Below are positions 1 through 5,325 of a stretch of 5,325 nt of DNA, in pieces. The position numbers were made by a program, and so were the translations under genes. Each line of letters starts with the position of its first letter. Position 1 is the stretch's first letter. Source of the stretch: an uncultured Verrucomicrobiota bacterium (GTDB lineage Bacteria; Verrucomicrobiota; Verrucomicrobiae; Opitutales; Opitutaceae); the NCBI GenBank assembly GCA_946481225.1, contig CAMLNJ010000249.1, positions 1-5,325 of the forward strand. Direction: 5' to 3'. The notes below the pieces were generated by a model, which was not told the DNA's origin, did no database searches, and worked only from the letters and a program-made list of their open reading frames with translations.

Positions 1-526
1 CGTCGGCGCGGCGAGCGCCGATGGCGTCGGAGAGGACGGTGACTTGAAAGCCGGCGGCGAGGGCGCCTAGGGCGCTTTGGTAGACGCAGATGGGGGTCTC
101 GAGGCCGAGAAGCAGGATATGCTCGATGTCGAGTTCACGGAGGGCGGAGAGGACGGCTTTGTCGGCGAGGGCGGAGAAGGTGTGTTTGGCGAAAACGAGC
201 GCGTCGGGGGCGAGTTTGCGAAGGGCGGGCGCGGTGGGGCCGAGTTTCGCCGGGACTTGTTCGGTGAAAAGCACGGGGATGCCGAGGGCGGTGGCGGCGG
301 AGATCGCGAGGGAGGCGCGGGCGCGGAGCTCGGACGCGGCGGCGGCGGGAAACATGCCGAGGAGCGTGTCTTGGAGATCGACCGCGAGGAGCGCGGCGCC
401 GGGCGCGGCGGAGCTTTCAAGCGAGGAGCTGGGAGCGGGGAGCGGGGAGTCGGAGGCGGACCTGGCAGCCGGAGCGAGTTTCGACTTTGAGACGGAGCGG
501 CGGGCGGGGCGTTTGGCGCGTGGCAT
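1..526 (-). CDS. Isochorismatase-family cysteine hydrolase, C-terminus cut by window edge
   Basis: Reading the minus strand from ATG at 526 gives 175 codons that run off the window. The isochorismatase-like fold is recognisable by its catalytic triad: Asp50 in LLAVDLQD, Lys114 in VFAKHTFSA and Cys147 in GLETPICVYQSAL. The stretch TEQVPAKLGPT (88-98) matches the TEQ-P-LG-T motif of the ISOC1/2-like and YcaC-like branch, so it is probably a small-molecule amidase or hydrolase of unknown substrate rather than a true isochorismatase of siderophore synthesis. Residues 1-43 form an Ala/Ser/Pro-rich, initially basic extension (MPRAKRPARRS...) that lies before the fold; no better in-frame start exists before Met58, which is already past the catalytic Asp. 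No Shine-Dalgarno sequence precedes the ATG. It lies 80 bp downstream of the phosphoesterase gene on the same strand, with a palindromic repeat between them, so co-transcription is uncertain. The family call is firm; the substrate is unknown. Confidence 0.85.
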   Translation of the reverse strand, partial: MPRAKRPARRSVSKSKLAPAARSASDSPLPAPSSSLESSAAPGAALLAVDLQDTLLGMFPAAAASELRARASLAISAATALGIPVLFTEQVPAKLGPTAPALRKLAPDALVFAKHTFSALADKAVLSALRELDIEHILLLGLETPICVYQSALGALAAGFQVTVLSDAIGARRAD

Positions 527-550
527 GGGGCGATAAGTGGATCGGCCAAT

Positions 551-577
551 CCACGGGCGGAGGGCCCCGCCCGTCCA
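551..577. repeat. Dispersed palindromic repeat, copy A
   Basis: The perfect 8-bp stem ACGGGCGG (553-560) / CCGCCCGT (567-574) encloses a 6-base loop. The outer bases CCACGGGCGG...GCCCGTCCAC match the copy at 2021-2043, apart from the centre and one base. It lies in the 80-bp gap between two minus-strand genes. It has no T-tract, so it is a poor intrinsic terminator, though the hairpin could stabilise a 3' end. Repeats of this style are common between genes in verrucomicrobial and some planctomycete genomes; that statement is from memory. Confidence 0.7.
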
Positions 578-606
578 CCTTGAATCCAGAAATCAGCAGG
601 TCGGAA

Positions 607-1269
607 TCAATCGCCGTAGTAGCGTTTGCGGGCTTTGACCTGGACGAAGCGGCGCTCGGGGAGGACGTAGGCGGTGAGGTGACCGCCCATGGCGCAGGCG
701 GTGTCGATGCCGACGGACCACTTTAACTTGTAGATGTCGGGGCGCGGCGTGTGGCCGTAGACGACGAAGGGCGGACCGGCCCAGCGGTCGGCCCAAGGCG
801 TGCCTTCGGGGCAGTCGGCGCGTTTGCGGGGCTTGCCCTCGGCGTCGATCACTTGGATGCGCGTCACGACCGAGGCGGGTTGTTTTTGCCAAGGTTCGTC
901 GGGGAGGAAGCCACCGTGGACGAACACGGTGTTGAATTCCGGCTCGACGTGGGTGAGCGGCATTTTTTCGAGATAGGCCCAGTGCGCCGGCTCGAGACGG
1001 GCGAGGGTTTTTTCGTCGTCTTCCTTAAGGCCGGAGCGATCGCCGGTGCGGCGGAAGGCGAGCAGGCGCGCCTCGTGGTTGCCGAGGAGGGCGATGGCGC
1101 GGTGCTGGATCGCGAGGTCGATCACCTTGTTGCTGTCGGGACCACGGTTCACGAGGTCGCCGACGAGGATGAGGCGGTCGTCGGAAGTGAAGGCGAGTCG
1201 CTCGAGCAGATCGGCGAATTCGAGGTGGCAGCCGTGGATGTCGCCGATGGCGATGATGCGTCCGGTCAT
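607..1269 (-). CDS. Calcineurin-like metallophosphoesterase (PPP / ApaH-PrpE-like)
   Basis: This 220-residue protein carries the full set of metal-binding motifs of the PPP branch of calcineurin-like phosphoesterases: GDIHG at 9-13 (Asp10, His12), GDLVNRGPDS at 37-46 (Asp38), GNHE at 63-66 (Asn64, His65), VHGG at 117-120 (His118) and YGHTP at 171-175 (His173). A late GIDTACAMGG (187-196) is the usual closing strand of this group. The dimetal centre would hydrolyse a phosphomonoester or a dinucleoside polyphosphate. By family, candidates are a Ser/Thr protein phosphatase, Ap4A hydrolase (ApaH type) or PrpE-like enzyme; the sequence alone does not decide. Length is normal for single-domain members. 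There is no signal peptide, so it should be cytoplasmic. The start at 1269 is preferred because GDIHG follows eight residues later, as usual. No Shine-Dalgarno sequence is visible. It is divergent from the unknown gene at 1347, 77 bp away. Confidence 0.92.
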   Translation of the reverse strand: MTGRIIAIGDIHGCHLEFADLLERLAFTSDDRLILVGDLVNRGPDSNKVIDLAIQHRAIALLGNHEARLLAFRRTGDRSGLKEDDEKTLARLEPAHWAYLEKMPLTHVEPEFNTVFVHGGFLPDEPWQKQPASVVTRIQVIDAEGKPRKRADCPEGTPWADRWAGPPFVVYGHTPRPDIYKLKWSVGIDTACAMGGHLTAYVLPERRFVQVKARKRYYGD

Positions 1270-1346
1270 GCGGGGCGTGGGGAGTTGGGCTGGTGGCGAA
1301 AGTGCTAGCGTCGTCCGCTTCGGGGGGTAAACAACAAAGCCCGCTT
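1270..1346. promoter_or_regulatory. Divergent intergenic region, promoters not resolvable
   Basis: These 77 bases separate two genes transcribed away from each other, so promoters for both are expected here. I see no convincing -35/-10 pair on either strand; TTGGGC at 1285-1290 has no partner at proper spacing, and the AT-rich patch GGTAAACAACAAAG at 1327-1340 may belong to the leader of the plus-strand gene. The region is inferred to be regulatory from gene orientation only. Confidence 0.35.
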
Positions 1347-1958
1347 ATGGAGCTATCGCTGCAATCCTTGTCGTCGCGTTGTTCGGTGTCGGGTCGTGAA
1401 TTTGCCGACGGTGACCGCGTGGTCAGTTTTCTGGTGCGCAATCCGGTCGGCTCGGGTGACGCCGAGGGCATCGTGCGGCATGACGTTGCGGCGGAGGAGC
1501 AGGGCAAGTTCGAGCCGGTGGGTCCGGTGGTTTGCCGATGGGCGCAGATCTATAAGCCGCGCAAGGCTGGCGAAAATCCCGAGCGCAACCTGAAGCTCAC
1601 GGCGGAGAGTTTGTTCCTCACGCTGAGCGATCCGGCCAACGAGCGGACGGTGGAGAACGAGCGCCTGCTCCAGGTGCTTGCGATGATGCTGGAGCGGAAA
1701 CGCGTGCTGCGTCCGAAGGGCCGCAGCGGCTCGGGCGCGACCGCGAAACAGATCTACGAGCACGCGAAACTGAAGTCGCTGCACGAGGTGACGGCGGCGG
1801 AGCTCAGCCCGGAGTTTTTCCTTTCGATCCAGGAGCAGCTTGCGGCGCTGGTGGGCGGGGGTGGCGCGGCGAAGGCCAAGGCGGAGGCGTCGGCGGACGC
1901 GAAGGGTGACCAAGCCGCGGCCGAGTCGGGCAAAGCGGGCGAAGAAAAAGCCGGCTGA
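1347..1958 (+). CDS. Conserved-type protein of unknown function (203 aa)
   Basis: I cannot assign a function. The protein is soluble, without signal peptide or membrane segment. Its N-terminal part has RCSVSGREFADGDRVVSFL at 11-29 with Cys12, and a second cysteine in VVCRW (61-65). A helical part reads NERLLQVLAMMLERKRVLRP at 104-123, followed by a Gly/Ser-rich basic linker and a further helical stretch to about 169. The last 34 residues are a low-complexity Ala/Lys/Glu/Gly tail, probably disordered. The order 'Cys-x-x-[ST]-Gly near the start, then a Leu-rich RKRVL helix' recalls a family of unknown proteins common in Planctomycetes and Verrucomicrobia; this is recollection, not a search result. 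ATG 1347 is chosen over an in-frame GTG at 1293, because the latter would add 18 unconvincing residues and use up the short divergent spacer. No Shine-Dalgarno sequence precedes it. The stop codon lies inside the terminator hairpin. Confidence 0.8.
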   Translation: MELSLQSLSSRCSVSGREFADGDRVVSFLVRNPVGSGDAEGIVRHDVAAEEQGKFEPVGPVVCRWAQIYKPRKAGENPERNLKLTAESLFLTLSDPANERTVENERLLQVLAMMLERKRVLRPKGRSGSGATAKQIYEHAKLKSLHEVTAAELSPEFFLSIQEQLAALVGGGGAAKAKAEASADAKGDQAAAESGKAGEEKAG

Positions 1959-1971
1959 GGAGCCGGCTTTT
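1946..1971. terminator. Bidirectional intrinsic terminator, overlapping the stop codon of the unknown gene
   Basis: A perfect 11-bp inverted repeat, AAAAGCCGGCT (1946-1956) and AGCCGGCTTTT (1961-1971), encloses the loop GAGG. On the plus strand the stem ends in TTTT; on the minus strand it ends in TTTTT followed by CTTC. It can therefore end transcription of the gene at 1347-1958 and also of rimO, which arrives from the other side about 80 bases away. The TGA stop (1956-1958) begins at the last base of the left arm, so the final codons are part of the hairpin. Confidence 0.85.
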
Positions 1972-1995
1972 AGAGGCGGGGGCGTAGAGGCGGGG

Positions 1996-2043
1996 ATGGG
2001 CTCTCGCCCATGTGCCAAGCCCACGGGCGGGACGCCCGTGCCA
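1996..2043. repeat. Dispersed palindromic repeat, copy B (two hairpins in tandem)
   Basis: The first hairpin is ATGGGC / GCCCAT (1996-2001 / 2006-2011) around TCTC. The second is CACGGGCG / CGCCCGTG (2022-2029 / 2033-2040) around GGA. The two are 10 bases apart. The second arm shares CCACGGGCGG and GCCCGT(G)CCAC with copy A at 551-577. Translated in passing, the unit gives HGRDARAT or TGGTPVPLA, peptides that I recall as hallmarks of spurious ORFs over this repeat class in PVC genomes. It starts 8 bases behind the rimO stop codon, so it also forms part of the rimO 3' end. Confidence 0.75.
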
Positions 2044-2048
2044 CTTGC

Positions 2049-3467
2049 TTACTGCGCCTGCTTGGCGACCTTGAACTCCTTGGGCTTTTCGCCCTTGGGG
2101 AGCGCGAGCAGGTCGTAGTCGCGGTAGCCGGTGATCTCGACCTCGGCGAACTGGCCGACGGGCAAGGTGCGCGGCACGTAGACGCGTCCGTCGATGTCGG
2201 GGGCGTCGGCCTCGCCGCGGGCGACGCCGGGCTCCTCGACGAGGACGCGGAGCTTTTTGCCGACGTAGCCCTTGCTCACCTCGGCGGCGATCTCGTGCTG
2301 GAGCGACATCGTCTGGTGATAGCGGGCGTCCTTCAGCTTGGTCGTGAGCTGCTCCTCCATCTTGGCGGCCTTGGTGCCTTCTTCCTGCGAGTAGCGGAAG
2401 ACGCCGAGGCGTTCGAACTTGGTCGTGCGGATAAATTCGCAGAGCTCGTCGACGTCGGCCTGGGTTTCGCCGGGGAAGCCGACGATGAAGGTGGTGCGGA
2501 CCGCGATGCCGGGGATGCCGGCGCGGATGCGGCCGATGAGGTCGCGGATGTATTGGCTGTTCGTCTCGCGCTGCATGCGCGTCAGCATGTTGTCGCTGAT
2601 GTGCTGGAGCGGGATGTCGATGTAGCGGGCGACCTTCGGGCACTCGGCGATGGTCTTGATGAGCTCGTCGGACCAGTGCGCGGGGTGGGTGTAGAGGAGG
2701 CGGATCCAGAAGTCGCCGGGGATGGCGTTGAGTTCGCGGAGAAGAGTGGTGAGCGCGGTGCCGCGGGAGGAATCGACGGGCGAGCGCGGGTTGGGGCGCT
2801 GTTCCCACGTGTCCATGCCGAAGTAGGTCGTGTCTTGGGAGATCAGGTTGATCTCCTTCACGCCCTCGGCGACGAGCTTGCGGGCCTCGGCGACGACGCT
2901 CTCGACGGAGCGCGAGCGGTGGCGGCCGCGGATCTGCGGGATGATGCAGAACGCGCAGGGGTGGTTGCAGCCCTCGGCGATCTTGATGTAGGCGAAATGC
3001 TTCGGGGTAAGCCGGAAGCGGGGCGTGTCGTAGTCCGGGATGTAGGTGCTGCGGCCCTCGATGAAGTTCTGCGGGGCGGCGCCTTTCGGACGTTTGAAGC
3101 CGGTCAACTCCTCGATGATCGGGGCGACCTTGGTGATCTGGTCGAGGCCGATAAAGGCGTCCACCTCGGGCAGCTCCTTGGGCAAATCCTTCGAGAAACG
3201 CTGCGACATGCAGCCGGCGACGATGAGCTTCTGGCCGGCGCGGCGCTTCTTCATGCCGCGGGCCTCGTGGGCCTCGAGGATGTGGTTGATCGATTCCTCC
3301 TTGGACGAGTCGATGAACGAGCAGGTGTTTACGATGACGACGTCGGCCTTGTCCTGATCGGGGACGACTTCCATGCCGGCCTGGTGGAGGTGGCCGACCA
3401 TGATCTCGCTATCCACGAGGTTCTTTGCGCAGCCGAGGGAAACGAGGGAGACTTTGACCGTGCTCAT
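2049..3467 (-). CDS. rimO: Ribosomal protein S12 (Asp) methylthiotransferase RimO
   Basis: RimO is a radical-SAM enzyme with two 4Fe-4S clusters that adds a methylthio group to the conserved aspartate of ribosomal protein S12. The 472-residue product has all three domains at normal length. The N-terminal UPF0004 domain has cluster cysteines Cys13 (SLGCAKNLVDSE), Cys49 (VNTCSF) and Cys86 (VAGCMSQR). The radical-SAM domain has the CxxxCxxC motif at Cys167, Cys171 and Cys174 (AEGCNHPCAFCIIP), followed by RGRHRSR. A C-terminal TRAM domain covers roughly 398-468. SLGCAKNLVDSE and GCNHPCAFC distinguish it from the tRNA enzyme MiaB. The start ATG at 3467 puts SLGC at residue 10, as in the family. 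Its leader is pyrimidine-rich (CCTTCTCCTCCTCGTCCC) with no Shine-Dalgarno sequence. A terminator hairpin lies 50 bases upstream, so its promoter must be very close or it depends on read-through from the small gene. Two hairpin systems follow its stop. Confidence 0.97.
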   Translation of the reverse strand: MSTVKVSLVSLGCAKNLVDSEIMVGHLHQAGMEVVPDQDKADVVIVNTCSFIDSSKEESINHILEAHEARGMKKRRAGQKLIVAGCMSQRFSKDLPKELPEVDAFIGLDQITKVAPIIEELTGFKRPKGAAPQNFIEGRSTYIPDYDTPRFRLTPKHFAYIKIAEGCNHPCAFCIIPQIRGRHRSRSVESVVAEARKLVAEGVKEINLISQDTTYFGMDTWEQRPNPRSPVDSSRGTALTTLLRELNAIPGDFWIRLLYTHPAHWSDELIKTIAECPKVARYIDIPLQHISDNMLTRMQRETNSQYIRDLIGRIRAGIPGIAVRTTFIVGFPGETQADVDELCEFIRTTKFERLGVFRYSQEEGTKAAKMEEQLTTKLKDARYHQTMSLQHEIAAEVSKGYVGKKLRVLVEEPGVARGEADAPDIDGRVYVPRTLPVGQFAEVEITGYRDYDLLALPKGEKPKEFKVAKQAQ

Positions 3468-3516
3468 GGGACGAGGAGGAGAAGGTGACGGGAAATACGA
3501 GAGGCCGGGAAACGCA

Positions 3517-3545
3517 AAAACCGCGGCTTTAGAGGCCGCGGTTTT
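3517..3545 (-). terminator. Intrinsic terminator between the small basic gene and rimO
   Basis: A perfect 11-bp inverted repeat, AAAACCGCGGC (3517-3527) and GCCGCGGTTTT (3535-3545), encloses a 7-base loop. Read on the minus strand, the GC stem is followed by TTTTT and then GCG, the form of a Rho-independent terminator. It sits 21 bases past the stop of the small basic gene. Because rimO starts only 49 bases further on, in the same direction, the element either separates two units or acts as a partial terminator within one. Confidence 0.8.
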
Positions 3546-3566
3546 CGAGAGTGGCGGGAGACGCGC

Positions 3567-3683
3567 TTACTTCTTGGCCTTGGCGGTCTTCTTGGCGGGA
3601 GCCTTCTTGGCGGCTTCCTTTTTGCGCTTCAGATAGGCGAGGCGACGCTTCTTTTTGATACCCTTGTTGTATTGTTGGCCCAT
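3567..3683 (-). CDS. Small lysine-rich protein, probable PVC-superphylum signature protein
   Basis: This 38-residue protein begins MGQQYNKGIKKKRRLAYLKR and ends in a Lys/Ala tail (KKAPAKKTAKAKK) resembling histone H1 tails. About 17 of 38 residues are lysine or arginine, and there is a single acidic residue (Glu23). I recognise the MGQQ-NK-IK-KRR-AYLKRKK pattern as that of the small basic signature protein described for Planctomycetes, Verrucomicrobia and Chlamydiae. That family is reported to bind nucleic acid and to be housekeeping in character; its exact role is not established. The assignment is from memory. ATG 3683 is chosen over an open extension of 42 residues upstream, because the family motif begins at this Met and the extension is proline-rich and unlike it. 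No Shine-Dalgarno sequence is seen. A strong terminator follows the stop, which supports a real, separately transcribed gene. It is divergent from uvrB. Confidence 0.85.
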   Translation of the reverse strand: MGQQYNKGIKKKRRLAYLKRKKEAAKKAPAKKTAKAKK

Positions 3684-3831
3684 GGTAAGTTGGTTGGTTA
3701 AAGGGTCACACTCGCGCTTTGCGAGGCCGGGAGTCAAGCGCGGCGATGGCGCATTCTCGTGCGCGGGCTTGTGCCGGGGCGGGGGATGCATCCTGTAAAT
3801 GCCCGCCAACCCTTACCCGCACGACCGATCC
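3684..3831. promoter_or_regulatory. Divergent promoter region between the small basic gene and uvrB
   Basis: The 148 bases between two divergent starts must hold both promoters. Weak candidates are, for uvrB, TTGTGC (3769-3774) and TGTAAA (3794-3799) with a long 19-base spacer; and for the small gene, TTGACT on the minus strand (3737-3732) without a good -10 at 16-18 bases. A short hairpin CTCGC / GCGAG (3711-3715 / 3721-3725) lies between them. I see no LexA-type box (CTG-N10-CAG or GAAC-N4-GTTC), so damage control of uvrB is not shown. Only the orientation argument is strong. Confidence 0.3.

Positions 3832-5325
<1,494 letters not shown>

Noticed and set aside
67..549. Proline/serine-rich open frame on the minus strand
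   Set aside because: It is a frame shift of the isochorismatase-like gene; only the frame starting at 526 carries the Asp-Lys-Cys catalytic triad.
2010..3488. Long open frame on the plus strand opposite rimO (about 490 codons)
   Set aside because: It is the antisense shadow of a GC-rich gene: its product is a featureless run of Gly/Ala/Val/Asp/Glu, while the minus strand encodes a complete RimO with all six cluster cysteines.
3711..3725. Short CTCGC/GCGAG hairpin as an operator for uvrB or the small gene
   Set aside because: Five base pairs are expected by chance in sequence this GC-rich, and it does not match a LexA box or another operator I know.
3684..3809. 42-residue N-terminal extension of the small basic protein
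   Set aside because: The extension is Pro/His-rich, unlike the basic core, and would occupy most of the divergent promoter region; the family pattern begins at the Met encoded at 3683.

Overview
The window is GC-rich bacterial chromosome (or metagenome contig) carrying ordinary housekeeping genes. Several features point to the PVC superphylum, most likely Verrucomicrobia of the Opitutus type. They are a 38-residue lysine-rich protein resembling the small basic PVC 'signature protein', a conserved unknown protein of a style I associate with PVC genomes, and dispersed palindromes of the CCACGGGCGG...GCCCGTG type that litter many verrucomicrobial genomes. The lineage call is from memory of such sequences, not from a search.

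Layout, left to right. The minus strand at 1-526 holds the N-terminal part of an isochorismatase-family cysteine hydrolase cut by the window edge. A palindromic repeat lies just upstream of it, and then a PPP/ApaH-like metallophosphoesterase (607-1269, minus). Divergent from that is an unknown 203-residue protein (1347-1958, plus), whose stop codon sits inside a strong inverted repeat that can terminate transcription from both sides. A two-hairpin dispersed repeat follows, directly behind the stop of rimO (2049-3467, minus), the radical-SAM methylthiotransferase of ribosomal protein S12. Upstream of rimO are a terminator hairpin and the small basic protein (3567-3683, minus). Divergent from it is uvrB (3832 onward, plus), the DNA-damage-recognition helicase of nucleotide excision repair.

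The most noteworthy feature is at the right edge. The reading frame is clean UvrB up to about residue 461. It then switches, still in frame, to about 36 residues that look like the end of the FAD-synthetase domain of RibF (motif SSSAVRDALLAGDV). The last 34 codons use ACA, TCA, GCA, GCT and GTT, which occur nowhere in the preceding ~460 codons. An assembly chimera is the leading explanation; a true rearrangement is possible. UvrB motifs V-VI and the UVR domain are therefore absent from the window.

The genes do not form one pathway. Two (rimO and the small basic protein) plausibly relate to translation or nucleic-acid binding, and uvrB to DNA repair. None of the six gene starts is preceded by a recognisable Shine-Dalgarno sequence; most have C/T-rich leaders. 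I found no CRISPR array, tRNA, rRNA, insertion sequence or defence system. No stretch over 300 bases lacks a gene.
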